Positions 1 through 11,444 are shown, numbered from the stretch's first letter. The stretch: DNA of 40,095 bases from Acidobacteriota bacterium (GCA_009841055.1 VXMN01000157.1:23599-63693), one strand, 5' to 3'. The notes: generated by a model not told the origin, from the letters alone. Translations and numbers: made by a program.

Positions 1-1
1 C

Positions 2-283
2 CCCTCCACCACCACCGCCGGGCTGCCGCCGGGGCCGGCGCCCACCGATCTGTCGACGGTTTGCGTCACCATGCGGGAGGAGCGGGCGTTCGGGCCCGAA
101 CGCCTGCTGTTTGGGACCGACTCCACCGTGTTTCCCCGCGGCTGGAGAAAAGACATCTATCTGGCTCAGCGGGAGGCGCTGGATCGGTTGGGAGTCTCGT
201 CCCGCGAAAGACGGCTCATTTTATCCGGCAACCTGGAACGCCTGCTTCGGCCTCCCGGCGCCGCCGCGCGGTCGACGACTTGA
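2..283 (+). CDS. Amidohydrolase-family protein, C-terminal fragment
   Basis: The reading frame is open from the left edge to a TGA at 281-283, so only the last 93 residues are present. The stretch [11 protein letters not shown] followed by a helix and a final SGNLERLL resembles the C-terminus of metal-dependent TIM-barrel amidohydrolases (amidohydrolase_2 / PF04909 type). In that family an Asp in a 'LLFGTD' strand is a metal or catalytic residue, and a short 'NxxRLL' helix closes the fold. The substrate cannot be told from this fragment. A Gfo/Idh/MocA oxidoreductase follows 56 bp downstream on the same strand, which fits a small catabolic locus. The family call rests on motif resemblance only. 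Confidence 0.6.
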   Translation, partial: PSTTTAGLPPGPAPTDLSTVCVTMREERAFGPERLLFGTDSTVFPRGWRKDIYLAQREALDRLGVSSRERRLILSGNLERLLRPPGAAARSTT

Positions 284-339
284 AGCCCGGGACGGCGGCC
301 GGCAAACCATTTTGCGATCAGACAAGGAGGGAGATCATC

Positions 340-1614
340 ATGAAGGACCCAGGAGTGGATCGCCGCGGATTTCTCAGACAGCTGGGGATGGGCGTCGCCC
401 TGGCCCCGGCCTGGAACGCCCGAAGCACCCTGGCCGTCCCGGGGGCCAATGAGCGCCTTCTGGTCGGCGTCATCGGTTGCGGCAGCATGGGCAACTCCCA
501 CATGAAGGCGCTGCTGGGCATGCAGGACAGCGCCAACATCAAGGTGGCGGCGGTTTGTGACGTCTTTCGCAAACGCCTGGATGCCGCCGCCAAACTGACC
601 GGCGGCACTCCCTACTCCGACTACCGGACCCTTCTGTCCCGAAAGGAGCTGGACTATGTCCTGATCGCCACACCCGAGCACTGGCACCACCGCATGACTC
701 TGGACGCCCTGGATGCCGGCAAGCACATCTACCTGGAGAAACCCATGACCCAGACCATCCGGCAGGCCAAGGAGGTGGTTCGACGGGTGCGGCGCTCCAA
801 GCTGAAGCTGCAGGTAGGGGTGCAGGGCATGTCGGACGAATCCTACGAGGTCGCCGGCCGCTATATCCGTGAGGGCGTCCTGGGGAAACTGGTCCTGGCC
901 CAGATCGACTACTCCCGAAACTATACCGACGACTTCTGGGCCTACGACATCGACCCGGACGCCGATCCGCGGACCAATCTGGACTGGAAGGCCTGGCAGG
1001 GTCCGGCCCCCAAGCGCCCCTGGGACCCGCGTCGTTTCTTCCAGTGGCGACGCTACTGGGACTATTCCGGCGGCGTCGCAACCGACCTCTTCGTCCACCG
1101 CGTGACCCGGATCATCAAGGCGGCCGGGTTGACTTTCCCGGATCGTGTGGTTGCCAGCGGCGGGACCTGGCAGTTCACCCAAAGCGTCGCCCAGATCCCC
1201 GACACCTTCAACATGCTCTGCGACTACCCCGGAGGCCCCACGGTGGCCCTGATCTCCTCCATGGCCAACGACTTCAAGGTGGCCCACGTGATTCGCGGCC
1301 ACAAGGCCACCCTCCGCTTCACCCGGACCGGCTTTGTGATCACACCTCAGTCGGAAAGCCTGGAAGACCGGGTCAAGCCGGGTGAGTTTAGAGCTCAGGA
1401 GACCTGGTCCAAGGTCTACCGCAAGACGGGAGGCGAGGACATCCGGCTGCACCATCAGAACCTGCAGAATGCGATTCGCGTGGGAGAGTCGCTGAAGTGC
1501 GACGTCATGCTGGGCTACTACGGCACCGTGGTCACGGCCATGGGCGTGCAGTCCTTCCGCCGGCGGAAGTACCTGAAGTGGAACCGGAAGAAAGAGCGGG
1601 TGGAAACCGCTTGA
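340..1614 (+). CDS. Gfo/Idh/MocA-family oxidoreductase with Tat signal
   Basis: The protein has 424 residues. It starts at the ATG at 340, preceded by a clear AAGGAGG ribosome-binding site at 324-330; the frame is open further upstream, but that part overlaps the amidohydrolase. Residues 8-13 read RRGFLR, a twin-arginine signal, followed by a hydrophobic stretch, so export as a folded protein is likely. A Rossmann motif GVIGCGSMG lies at 43-51 and the family EKP motif at 133-135, where the Lys is the usual catalytic residue. Members oxidise or reduce sugars, inositols and related polyols with NAD(P). The exact substrate is unknown. The gene ends 30 bp from the convergent gyrA stop. Confidence 0.85.
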   Translation: MKDPGVDRRGFLRQLGMGVALAPAWNARSTLAVPGANERLLVGVIGCGSMGNSHMKALLGMQDSANIKVAAVCDVFRKRLDAAAKLTGGTPYSDYRTLLSRKELDYVLIATPEHWHHRMTLDALDAGKHIYLEKPMTQTIRQAKEVVRRVRRSKLKLQVGVQGMSDESYEVAGRYIREGVLGKLVLAQIDYSRNYTDDFWAYDIDPDADPRTNLDWKAWQGPAPKRPWDPRRFFQWRRYWDYSGGVATDLFVHRVTRIIKAAGLTFPDRVVASGGTWQFTQSVAQIPDTFNMLCDYPGGPTVALISSMANDFKVAHVIRGHKATLRFTRTGFVITPQSESLEDRVKPGEFRAQETWSKVYRKTGGEDIRLHHQNLQNAIRVGESLKCDVMLGYYGTVVTAMGVQSFRRRKYLKWNRKKERVETA

Positions 1615-1644
1615 TGGGTGGTTGGATGCAGGCTGGCGTGTCGG

Positions 1645-4113
1645 TCAGTGCACCACGGTGGATTGGCCGTCCTGCAGTTTTTCCGACTGATTGGTGATCA
1701 GACAGGCGGCTGATACCTGATCTCCCTCGAGGAGATCCATCAACTTCACACCCTGGGTGCTTCGGCCCACGGCTCTGATGGCCGCGGCTTCCAGGCGGAT
1801 CAGCTTCCCCTGGGCGGTAATGAGGATAATTTCGGAATTCTCGTTCACCTTCATGATGGCCAGCACTTTTCCGTTGCGTTCGGGGGTCTTCATATTGATG
1901 ACGCCCTGGCCGCCTCGGGACTGTTGGCGGTAGGCGCCGATCGGGGTACGCTTGCCGTAGCCGTTCTCGCTGATCGACAGGATCAACCCTTCATTCCCTC
2001 CCACCGTCATGCCGACCAGATAGTCGCTACGGGCCAACTTGATGCCCCTGACGCCGCGTGCTATCCGGCCCATATGCCTCACATCCGCCTCGCCAAAGCG
2101 GATACACTTGCCATTTCGGGTCCCCAGGAAGATCTGATCCTTTCCCGAGGTCAATTCGGCGCCGATCAACTCATCTCCTTCGTCCAGCTTGATGGCATGG
2201 ATCCATCGCGCCTTCGGCCGACTGAAGTCGTCCAGCCGGGTCTTCTTGACCGTTCCCCGCCGAGTGGCGAACATCACGTACTTGTCCTGGGCAAACTCGG
2301 TGACCGGCAGCATGGCGGCAACCTTTTCGCCGTGGGAGAATTTGACCAGGTTGACGATGGCTTTGCCCTTGCCGCTGCTGCCTACATCCGGGATCTCGTA
2401 GACCTTGAGCCAGTGGATCTTTCCCTGATTGGTGAAGATCAGCAGATAGCTGTGGGTTGAAGCCACAAAAAGGGTCTCGACAAAGTCCTGGTCCCGGGTG
2501 CGCATCCCGATACGTCCCTTGCCGCCGCGGTGCTGCATGCGATAAATGCTGATCGGGGTTCGCTTCAGATACCCCGTATGGCTCACGGTGACCACCACGT
2601 CCTCGACAGCGATCAGGTCCTCCAGCGTGATCTCGGCAGCCTCGTCCACGATTGCCGTGCGCCGCTCGTCGCCGTATTGCTTGCGGACCGCCTTGAGTTC
2701 CTGCACCAGAAGCTTCTTCAGGGCGACGTCGCTGGAAAGGATCTCCCGCAACTCGGCGATTTGCCTGGATAGTTCCTGGTACTCCTGATCCAGCTTTTCC
2801 CGCTCCAGGCTGGTGAGGGCACGCAGCTGCATATCCAGGATATGGCGGGCCTGGACGGCGGACAGCGCGAATTCAGCCATCAGGCGGTCCCGGGCTTCCT
2901 GGGGAGACCTGGACCGGCGGATGATCCGGATCACCCGGTCGATGTGGTCCAGCGCCTTGAAGAGACCCTCCAGGATGTGGGCCCTTTCTTCAGCCTTTTT
3001 CAACAGGAAGCGGCTGCGGCGCCGAATCACCTCGCTGCGGTGATTCACAAAGCTCCGCAGGGCATCCACCAGGTTCAGAACTCGCGGTTGGCCGTCGGCG
3101 ATCGCCAGCATGATCACGCCGAAGCTGCTTTGCATGGGCGTGAGCTTGAAGAGGTTGTTCAAGATGACTTCGGGCTGTTCGCCGCGCCGCAACTCCACCA
3201 CGATGCGCATGCCCTCACGGTCCGATTCGTCGCGCAGATCGGCGATGCCGTCGATTCTCTTGGTCTGGACCAGGTCCGCAATCTTTTCGATCAGCTTGGC
3301 CTTGTTGACCTGAAACGGGATTTCCGTGATCACGATCATGGGACGTTCGCCGCGGACCTGCGTCTCGATGGCGGCTTTGGCCCGGATGACGATCGAACCC
3401 CGACCGGTGGCGTAGGCCCGGGCGATTCCTTCCCTGCCGTAGATCACGCCACCGGTGGGGAAGTCGGGCCCCGGCACGATCTTCGACAGCTCCTCCAGCG
3501 TGGCGTCGGGTTTCTCCACCAGGCGAATCACGGCGTTGATCACCTCGGTCAGGTTATGCGGGGGGATATTGGTGGCCATCCCCACCGCGATGCCGGCCGA
3601 ACCGTTCACAAGCAGGTTGGGAATCCGGGTAGGCAGGCAGGCGGGCTCGAGCTGGCTCTCATCGTAGTTGGGAACGAAATCCACCGTGTCCATTTCGATG
3701 TCGGCCAGAATCTCCCGGGCAATTCCGGCCAGCCGGGCCTCGGTATAGCGCATGGCCGCCGGCGGGTCCCCGTCCACCGATCCGAAGTTGCCCTGGCCGT
3801 CCACCAGCGGGTAGCGCATGGCGAAGTCCTGAGCCATGCGCACCTGGGCGTCATAGATGGCGTTGTCGCCATGAGGGTGAAAGTTGCCCATGACCTCCCC
3901 GACGATCTTGGCGCACTTGCGATAGGGCTTGTTGGGCGTCAGACCCATCTCCCGCATGCCGTGCAGAATCCTGCGATGGACCGGTTTGAGTCCATCCCGA
4001 ACGTCGGGCAGGGCTCGCCCGATGATCACGCTCATGGAATAGTCCAGGTAGGAGCGCCGCATCTCCTCTTCGATGTTGACCGGCACCTGATTGAGGGGTA
4101 TCGAGCTTTCCAT
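1645..4113 (-). CDS. gyrA: DNA gyrase subunit A
   Basis: GyrA cuts and rejoins DNA in the A2B2 gyrase that introduces negative supercoils. The product has 822 residues from the ATG at 4113; a TTG 54 bp further upstream is possible but adds residues not typical of GyrA. The N-terminal breakage-reunion domain begins near [18 protein letters not shown] and carries the catalytic Tyr123 in [10 protein letters not shown]. The C-terminal pinwheel has the GyrA-box sequence QHRGGKGR at about residue 530, which separates gyrase from topoisomerase IV. The position equivalent to E. coli Ser83 is Asn84 (motif HGDNAIYD). It lies 100 bp downstream of gyrB on the same strand and is probably co-transcribed with it. 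The C-terminus lacks a strongly acidic tail. Confidence 0.97.
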   Translation of the reverse strand: MESSIPLNQVPVNIEEEMRRSYLDYSMSVIIGRALPDVRDGLKPVHRRILHGMREMGLTPNKPYRKCAKIVGEVMGNFHPHGDNAIYDAQVRMAQDFAMRYPLVDGQGNFGSVDGDPPAAMRYTEARLAGIAREILADIEMDTVDFVPNYDESQLEPACLPTRIPNLLVNGSAGIAVGMATNIPPHNLTEVINAVIRLVEKPDATLEELSKIVPGPDFPTGGVIYGREGIARAYATGRGSIVIRAKAAIETQVRGERPMIVITEIPFQVNKAKLIEKIADLVQTKRIDGIADLRDESDREGMRIVVELRRGEQPEVILNNLFKLTPMQSSFGVIMLAIADGQPRVLNLVDALRSFVNHRSEVIRRRSRFLLKKAEERAHILEGLFKALDHIDRVIRIIRRSRSPQEARDRLMAEFALSAVQARHILDMQLRALTSLEREKLDQEYQELSRQIAELREILSSDVALKKLLVQELKAVRKQYGDERRTAIVDEAAEITLEDLIAVEDVVVTVSHTGYLKRTPISIYRMQHRGGKGRIGMRTRDQDFVETLFVASTHSYLLIFTNQGKIHWLKVYEIPDVGSSGKGKAIVNLVKFSHGEKVAAMLPVTEFAQDKYVMFATRRGTVKKTRLDDFSRPKARWIHAIKLDEGDELIGAELTSGKDQIFLGTRNGKCIRFGEADVRHMGRIARGVRGIKLARSDYLVGMTVGGNEGLILSISENGYGKRTPIGAYRQQSRGGQGVINMKTPERNGKVLAIMKVNENSEIILITAQGKLIRLEAAAIRAVGRSTQGVKLMDLLEGDQVSAACLITNQSEKLQDGQSTVVH

Positions 4114-4147
4114 GAGGTTCTCTGGTTGACTTTGTCCGGCTGGGAGG

Positions 4148-4166
4148 TGACGCCAAAACGGCGTCA
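4148..4166 (-). promoter_or_regulatory. Perfect 7-bp hairpin in the gyrB-gyrA gap
   Basis: TGACGCC at 4148-4154 and GGCGTCA at 4160-4166 form a perfect stem with a 5-nt loop, 35 bp upstream of the gyrA start. No T-run follows on the minus strand, so it is not a normal intrinsic terminator. It could be an mRNA-processing site, a stability element or a protein-binding palindrome. Confidence 0.4.
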
Positions 4167-4213
4167 AACGGGTCTAGCTGGTCCTATACCGCCAGCCCCG
4201 TGGGGCATGCGGG

Positions 4214-6721
<2,508 letters not shown>

Positions 6722-7858
6722 CTAGTGGACTGTGGCCGTTTCGGCAAAGCGCCCCGACTCGACATGGAACACTTTCGATCCTCGGCCCGCGGTGAATTCA
6801 ACCGATCGGCCTCGTATGAAGTCCGGCTTGTTGGTAGTGATGAACAATTGTGCCCTGGCCCCCAGGACCTGCAGCAGCCGGTCGATTCGTGCTTCATCCA
6901 ACTCGGCATCCAGATCGTCCATCAGGAACAGTGGATACTCCCCGCGCAGGTCAAAATGGACCTCCATCTGGGCAAGCTGGTATGCAATCAATGAACTCCT
7001 CTGCTGCCCTGCCGACCCGAAACGTTGCATGCACCTTCCGTCCACATCCATGGAAATGCGGTCTCTGTGCGGCCCGATCAAGGCCCTGCGAGCCCGAAAC
7101 TCGCTTTCGCGTTCCGAGTTCAGCATTGCCGTCAATTGTTCTTCAATCTGTGCCAGGCTGGCGCCGGCATCCACCTCGGACGAGGCAACGTAGTGCAGAG
7201 TCAGGTTTTCTGGGGTGAAGCGGTTGTTGCGAAGGAGTAATTTGCTCCGGATCTTTTCGATATATCCGTGTCGTGACTGGATGATTCTTGCTCCCAGGAC
7301 CGCTATCTGCAGGTTCCAACTGTCCAACAAATCACGGCTTTGATTATTATAGCCGGAAGGGCCTTCCCGCAGTAGAGAATTCTTCTGTCTGATAACTCGA
7401 CCGTAGTCCAAAACCCTTTTCAGATGAGTTGGTTGAATAGGGTATAGCCCTCTATCGAGCAATCGACGGCGACTGGCATCGCCAGACTTGAACTGCTCCA
7501 CCTGGGCGGTGGAAAAAACGACGACGCTCAGGCGGCCGACGTACTCCAGGAGATCCACCCGGGACCGATTGACGCAATACTTGCGCGAAAGGGCTTTTTG
7601 CTCGATAGAAAGCCAGGTTTCGCCGTCCCGGCTTCCAACCTCCCCCCCCAGGTAGGACTGCCCGGATTCCCACTGAATCAGGTCGCTGGATTGGTGAGTA
7701 CGGAAAGACCGACTCAAAGCCAGGACATGGATGGCTTCCAGCAAGTTCGTCTTGCCATGGCCGTTCCCTCCCAGGATCCAGTTGGTTCCCGATGAGAAAC
7801 CGAGTTGGCATTCCGAGAAATTCCGAAAGAACCTGGCGGACAACCGAGAGAGAATCAT
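6722..7858 (-). CDS. recF: DNA replication and repair protein RecF
   Basis: RecF is an SMC-like ATPase that works with RecO and RecR to load RecA at single-strand gaps next to duplex DNA. I chose the ATG at 7858, giving 378 residues beginning MILSRLSARFFRNF; the usual RecF N-terminus matches this. A TTG 30 bp upstream would also be open. Walker A is GGNGHGKT at 30-37. The ABC signature-like segment GSAGQQRSSLIAYQLA and Walker B LFLMDDLDAELD follow near the C-terminus. The gene sits 39 bp after dnaN and 27 bp before gyrB, the common dnaN-recF-gyrB order near bacterial origins. Confidence 0.95.
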   Translation of the reverse strand: MILSRLSARFFRNFSECQLGFSSGTNWILGGNGHGKTNLLEAIHVLALSRSFRTHQSSDLIQWESGQSYLGGEVGSRDGETWLSIEQKALSRKYCVNRSRVDLLEYVGRLSVVVFSTAQVEQFKSGDASRRRLLDRGLYPIQPTHLKRVLDYGRVIRQKNSLLREGPSGYNNQSRDLLDSWNLQIAVLGARIIQSRHGYIEKIRSKLLLRNNRFTPENLTLHYVASSEVDAGASLAQIEEQLTAMLNSERESEFRARRALIGPHRDRISMDVDGRCMQRFGSAGQQRSSLIAYQLAQMEVHFDLRGEYPLFLMDDLDAELDEARIDRLLQVLGARAQLFITTNKPDFIRGRSVEFTAGRGSKVFHVESGRFAETATVH

Positions 7859-7897
7859 TCCGCCCCGGTCAAGTACGCCGGCTTCCAAGACCGGACA

Positions 7898-9010
7898 TTA
7901 GACCCTCATTGGCATGACCACATACCGATAGCGATAGTCCTCCGCGCCGGCGGGACGGAGTTGTCCCGCGCTCTCATCGTCCTTGAAATCCAGGCTTACG
8001 GAGGGATCCTCGGTAGCCGCGAGAAAATCCAGAAGGTACTGGCAGTTGAATCCGATGTCGATCTTTCCGGCGGAATAATCGGTAGCCAGCTCGTCCCTGG
8101 CTTCTCCGAGTTCGGTGTTGCTCGATCGGATCTCGAGCTTGTTGTTGTCCAAAACAAGCTGGACCGTGTGAGATTTGTTGTCGGCCAACAGCGACACCCT
8201 CCTGATGGCAGTGGCCAATTCCTCACGGTCCAGCACGACGCTCCGATGGTTCTCTTTAGGAAGCACCGCTTCAAAATTGGGGAATTGTCCCGTCACCATT
8301 CGGGACACCAGCAAACGCTTGCCCATTTGAAAGAACAGGTGGGTCTCATCCTGGCCGAAGCTCACCGTGTCCTTTTCTCCCGCTTCCGACAACAACCGCT
8401 GCAACTCCGCCAAGGCTTTTTTCGGAACCAAGGCACTGATTTCGCTGGATAAGTGCTCAAAATTGGCCGGCCTCTCCACGTGCGCCAGTCGGTGGCCGTC
8501 CGTTGCAACCATGGTCAGGCTCAAGGGCTTGATCAAGAGAAGAGCGCCGTTGAGAGCGAAGCGGACTTCTTCTTCAGCCACCGAAAAGATGGTCTTGTTG
8601 ATCAGGCCGAGCAAATCCCTGGAGGAAATCTCCGCCAAAGCCGTCCCAAACACAGGCAGCGTAGGGAAATTGTCGGTCGGCAAACCCACCAGCTTGAATG
8701 AGGCCGAAGCACACTCGATCCTCAGCCAACTGTTCTCCAGCTTCTTGATTCGGACTTCCTCGTCGGGCAGAGACCGAAGAATATCCATGAAGTTCTTGGC
8801 CGGCGTGGTGACGGCACCGGGTTCTTCAACCTTTGCCACACAGGAACTCTTGATTCCCAGGTCCAGATTGGTAGCGGCAAGGTTGACTGCATCCGAACCG
8901 GCATCCAGCAACAGATTGGCCAGAATGGGAATCGTGGTCTTCTTCTCGACCGCTCCCTGGGTCAATCCGACCTCTTGCAGAATGTCCAATTTTCTAACTG
9001 TAAATTCCAT
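7898..9010 (-). CDS. dnaN: DNA polymerase III beta subunit (sliding clamp)
   Basis: The beta clamp is a ring-shaped dimer that tethers DNA polymerase III and other partners to DNA. The product has 370 residues from the ATG at 9010, the usual family length (366 in E. coli). It begins MEFTVRKLDILQEVG and ends VVMPMRV, both typical of DnaN. The three repeated clamp domains can be followed through conserved segments such as LTMVATDGHRLAHVE, which starts near residue 160. No Shine-Dalgarno sequence is seen; the bases just upstream are AT-rich and belong to the putative origin. It is followed closely by recF. Confidence 0.96.
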   Translation of the reverse strand: MEFTVRKLDILQEVGLTQGAVEKKTTIPILANLLLDAGSDAVNLAATNLDLGIKSSCVAKVEEPGAVTTPAKNFMDILRSLPDEEVRIKKLENSWLRIECASASFKLVGLPTDNFPTLPVFGTALAEISSRDLLGLINKTIFSVAEEEVRFALNGALLLIKPLSLTMVATDGHRLAHVERPANFEHLSSEISALVPKKALAELQRLLSEAGEKDTVSFGQDETHLFFQMGKRLLVSRMVTGQFPNFEAVLPKENHRSVVLDREELATAIRRVSLLADNKSHTVQLVLDNNKLEIRSSNTELGEARDELATDYSAGKIDIGFNCQYLLDFLAATEDPSVSLDFKDDESAGQLRPAGAEDYRYRYVVMPMRV

Positions 9011-9221
9011 GAGATTTATTTTTTAGTAATAACCTATCGTAGTGTTGGTAGTGTTGTTGAAAACGAGGAAAAAGCCCGGATGTGGTGCCTTTTCAACGAG
9101 AAAGCCTGTGCAAAAGCCTCTGGAGAACTCCGTGGAAAACGAGCGGAAAAAGGTGCTCCCGGAGAAATCCACAGGTTTTCCACAGGTGTCTTGCCGGTAC
9201 CCTTGTGGAAAACGTTGTGAC
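9011..9221. other. Candidate oriC, dnaA-dnaN intergenic part
   Basis: This 211-bp gap has the features of a replication origin. DnaA-box-like 9-mers are at 9107-9115 (TTTTGCACA, minus), 9131-9139 (TTTTCCACG, minus), 9165-9173 (AAATCCACA, plus), 9176-9184 (TTTTCCACA, plus) and 9204-9212 (TTTTCCACA, minus). TCCACAGG is repeated at 9168 and 9179, one helical turn apart. A weaker match TTTTCAACA (minus) is at 9055-9063. Left of it are a tandem 9-bp repeat GTAGTGTTG (9039-9056), TAGTAATAA (9024-9032) and an AT-rich run, a plausible unwinding element. The gene context dnaA-dnaN-recF-gyrB supports an origin. Function is inferred, and I could not compute GC skew. Confidence 0.7.
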
Positions 9222-10541
9222 TCATTCCAACGACTCCAGAAACATGTCGATCAGGTTGTTGAAATCTTTTTCGCTGGATCGCTTGGCCTCTACTTTCCTG
9301 ATCGAGTGCATGACCGTCGTGTGGTGCTTGCCGCCGAAAGCGCGGCCGACCTCGGGTAGAGAGGCGGATGTCAGGTTTCTGCAGAGGTACATCCCGATCT
9401 GTCGCGGTTGGGCGATCGCTTTCGAGTTGTTCCTGGCCTTCAGGGCCGAAACCTTGACACTGAAGTAGTCGGCGACCACCTTTTGAATGCGCTCGATGGA
9501 GACGGTTCTCTCCCTGGTCTTCAGGGTGTTCTTCAGGACCCGTTGGGCCATTGCAAGAGAGATGGGCTCTCCGGTCAGGGAACTGAAGGCGATCAACCGG
9601 TTCAGGGATCCCTCGAGTTCCCTGATGTTCGACTCGATCTTGCTGGCAATGAAAAAGGCCACGTTGTCCGGGAGTTCACAATTTTCGAATTCCGCCTTCT
9701 TTTTCAGGATCGCGACCTTGGTTTCCAGATCGGGCATTTGAATGTCGGCTATCAAACCCCACTCAAGGCGCGAGGTCAGCCGGTTCTGAATATCCGGAAT
9801 CTCCTTTGGCAGAAGGTCGCTGGAGAGAACGATTTGCTTCTGGGCATCGTAGAGCGTGTTGAAGGTATGAAAAAACTCCTGCTGGGTCGCCTGCTTGCCG
9901 GAGATAAAGTGAATGTCATCAACGAGAAGCACGTCAACGTTCCTGTATTTTTCCCGTAGGGCCAGGGTCTTGTCGTAGCGAATGGCGTTGACGACCTCGT
10001 TGGTGAACTTTTCCGAAGACACGTAGCTCAAGCGAGCTGCCTTGTCGATCGACCGGACCTTGTGGCCTACGGCCTGCATCAGGTGGGTCTTTCCCAGACC
10101 TGCACCCCCGTAGATGAAAAGCGGGTTATAGATACGGCTCGGAGCCTCGGCGACGGCGCGGGCGGCCGCATGGGCGAACTGGTTGCAGGATGCGACCACA
10201 AATCGATCGAAGGTGTACTTGGGATTCAGCAGGTTCTCATCGGCGGTGAAATCCAGTTCCCTTTGGTACGGAGGAATTTTCGTGGCGGGCTCGGCGTGGT
10301 CGGCGTTCTTGGCGTGGAAGCGAATCTTGAGGTCTTCAAAGTGCGATTCGCGGGCTGCGTCCTCGAGAATCTCGGAGAAGTGCTCCACCATCCAACTTTC
10401 AAAATTCCGGTTGGGGACGGTCACGTGGAGGGTGTTGTCGGCCTGCAAACTCTGGAACTGGGTGGGCTTGAACCAGGTTGTGTAGGTCTGCTTGTTGAGT
10501 TTGTTCTCGACGCACTTCAAGATCTGTTGCCAAGCATTCAT
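9222..10541 (-). CDS. dnaA: Chromosomal replication initiator protein DnaA
   Basis: DnaA binds DnaA boxes at oriC, forms an ATP-dependent filament and opens the duplex. The product has 439 residues from the ATG at 10541. Domain I starts MNAWQQILKCVENKLNKQTYTTWF. The AAA+ domain has Walker A GGAGLGKTH and Walker B LLVDDIHFI. The C-terminal helix-turn-helix contains the signature region RQIGMYLCRNLTSASLPEVG and then FGGKHHTTVMHS. E. coli has FGGRDHTTVLHA there, so the Asp433 equivalent is His in this protein. No good Shine-Dalgarno sequence precedes the start. The gene is flanked on both sides by AT-rich gaps with DnaA-box-like sequences, which suggests autoregulation and origin function. Confidence 0.97.
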   Translation of the reverse strand: MNAWQQILKCVENKLNKQTYTTWFKPTQFQSLQADNTLHVTVPNRNFESWMVEHFSEILEDAARESHFEDLKIRFHAKNADHAEPATKIPPYQRELDFTADENLLNPKYTFDRFVVASCNQFAHAAARAVAEAPSRIYNPLFIYGGAGLGKTHLMQAVGHKVRSIDKAARLSYVSSEKFTNEVVNAIRYDKTLALREKYRNVDVLLVDDIHFISGKQATQQEFFHTFNTLYDAQKQIVLSSDLLPKEIPDIQNRLTSRLEWGLIADIQMPDLETKVAILKKKAEFENCELPDNVAFFIASKIESNIRELEGSLNRLIAFSSLTGEPISLAMAQRVLKNTLKTRERTVSIERIQKVVADYFSVKVSALKARNNSKAIAQPRQIGMYLCRNLTSASLPEVGRAFGGKHHTTVMHSIRKVEAKRSSEKDFNNLIDMFLESLE

Positions 10542-10747
10542 AGGGAGACGGCTTGCCGATTTCTGCCGGAGCTTCAGGGAGAGAACGTATTCGTATAATG
10601 TAATAAAATAACGTTTAAACAGGCAAATAAGGAATAAAAAAGAGGTTGTTGAAAACCTGTAAAAGATACCATAGCAGGGGGTAGGGGTTCAACTCAAAAG
10701 GATCCTTTGAGGGTGCGCGGAGCCGTCCTGTTGGATGTCCTGTTGGA
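10542..10747. promoter_or_regulatory. dnaA upstream AT-rich region, possible second oriC part
   Basis: The stretch at about 10590-10660 is strikingly AT-rich for this genome and lies directly upstream of dnaA, where its promoter must be. No strong sigma-70 pair stands out on the minus strand. The 12-mer GTTGTTGAAAAC at 10645-10656 is repeated exactly, in the same orientation, at 9053-9064 in the dnaN-side gap, and each copy holds the DnaA-box variant TTTTCAACA on the minus strand. A near-palindrome built on AGGATCCT lies at about 10693-10710. This could be a second origin subregion or the dnaA autoregulatory site. Confidence 0.45.
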
Positions 10748-10748
10748 T
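10725..10748 (+). repeat. Tandem 12-bp repeat upstream of rpmH promoter
   Basis: GTCCTGTTGGAT occurs twice back to back at 10725-10736 and 10737-10748. The last base of the second copy is the first base of the TTGACA -35 box. A related palindrome, GTCCTTGGAC, lies at 10782-10791 around the predicted transcription start. The arrangement looks like regulator-binding sites. Confidence 0.6.
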
Positions 10749-10777
10749 TGACAGTCCGAAAAGGCCTGTGCTATAAG
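10748..10777 (+). promoter_or_regulatory. Sigma-70-type promoter of the rpmH-rnpA operon
   Basis: TTGACA at 10748-10753 and TATAAG at 10772-10777 are separated by 18 bp. This is a perfect -35 and a five-of-six -10. Transcription would start near 10784, giving a leader of about 40 nt before rpmH. Confidence 0.75.
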
Positions 10778-10823
10778 AAGTGTCCTTGGACTGGAGCAAA
10801 GGAGACGATCCTTCGGGGTACTT

Positions 10824-10958
10824 ATGCGGCCGACCTTTCGTCCCAACAATCGCAAGCGCGCCAAGACCCACGGTTTCAGAGCTCGTATGAGGACCAGGTC
10901 GGGGCGGCTCATACTCAAACGCCGTCGTGCCAAGGGCCGCAAGCGTTTGACTCCCTGA
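10824..10958 (+). CDS. rpmH: 50S ribosomal protein L34
   Basis: This 44-residue, very basic protein begins [20 protein letters not shown] and ends AKGRKRLTP. That matches the whole of ribosomal protein L34, whose family core is THGFRARM and RRRAKGRxRL. It is a structural component of the large ribosomal subunit. The ATG at 10824 follows a weak purine stretch (GGGG). The gene lies first in the rpmH-rnpA-yidD-yidC-jag order found beside many origins and is divergent from dnaA. rnpA begins 12 bp after its stop codon. Confidence 0.95.
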   Translation: MRPTFRPNNRKRAKTHGFRARMRTRSGRLILKRRRAKGRKRLTP

Positions 10959-10970
10959 TGGCGCAGGGCC

Positions 10971-11444
10971 TTGGACCGCAGTTTTCCAAAATCGAGCCGC
11001 CTGTTGACGGCTGAGCAATACCGGCGGGTTTATTCCGGCGGCAAGGCGCTTCGCGGCCGGCAGATTCAACTATTCTACTTGAGGAACAGCATTCGACGTC
11101 CCCGCTTTGGCGTCTCGGTCGGCCGTAAACTGGGTAAAGCTGTCAGGAGGAACCTGCTGCGGCGTCGTATCAGAGAGGCAATTCGCCTGAACAGCGCCCG
11201 CCTGGCCGAATGTGGTGTGGATGTGGTGGTACATCCCAGGCCCGGGGCAGCATCGGTGGGAGCTCGATCGATCTTTTCTGAATTGCACCGTCTTCTGGGA
11301 CTTTTGACGAGGACCCTTGGAACTCCTCAAGAGAGGCGCACTCGGCATTATTTGCTGCTACAAGCAGTTTGTTTCGCCGCTTCTACCTCCAGCTTGCCGG
11401 TTCTGGCCATCCTGCTCGGAATATTCCTATCAAGCCATCAGTAG
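10971..11444 (+). CDS. rnpA: Ribonuclease P protein component
   Basis: This is the protein subunit of RNase P, which matures the 5' ends of tRNAs with the catalytic RNA. The frame opens just after rpmH and the first usable start is the TTG at 10971, giving MDRSFPKSSRLL, a typical RnpA N-terminus. The RNR signature is visible as GRKLGKAVRRNLLRRRIREA. The product is 157 residues, longer than the usual 110-130. The last 43 codons overlap yidD in another frame and encode an unusual hydrophobic tail (about residues 126-153). The conserved part seems to end near residue 111. A lost stop codon, a small frameshift or a sequencing error could explain the extension. Confidence 0.9.
   Translation: MDRSFPKSSRLLTAEQYRRVYSGGKALRGRQIQLFYLRNSIRRPRFGVSVGRKLGKAVRRNLLRRRIREAIRLNSARLAECGVDVVVHPRPGAASVGARSIFSELHRLLGLLTRTLGTPQERRTRHYLLLQAVCFAASTSSLPVLAILLGIFLSSHQ

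Noticed and set aside
4114-4167. Upstream TTG start for gyrA (54 bp longer)
   Set aside because: The added residues are not GyrA-like and run through the hairpin; the ATG at 4113 gives the standard N-terminus.
10958-11014. Tiny reading frame starting at the TGATG after rpmH
   Set aside because: It has 18 codons, overlaps rnpA in another frame and resembles nothing; the rnpA frame is clearly the coding one.
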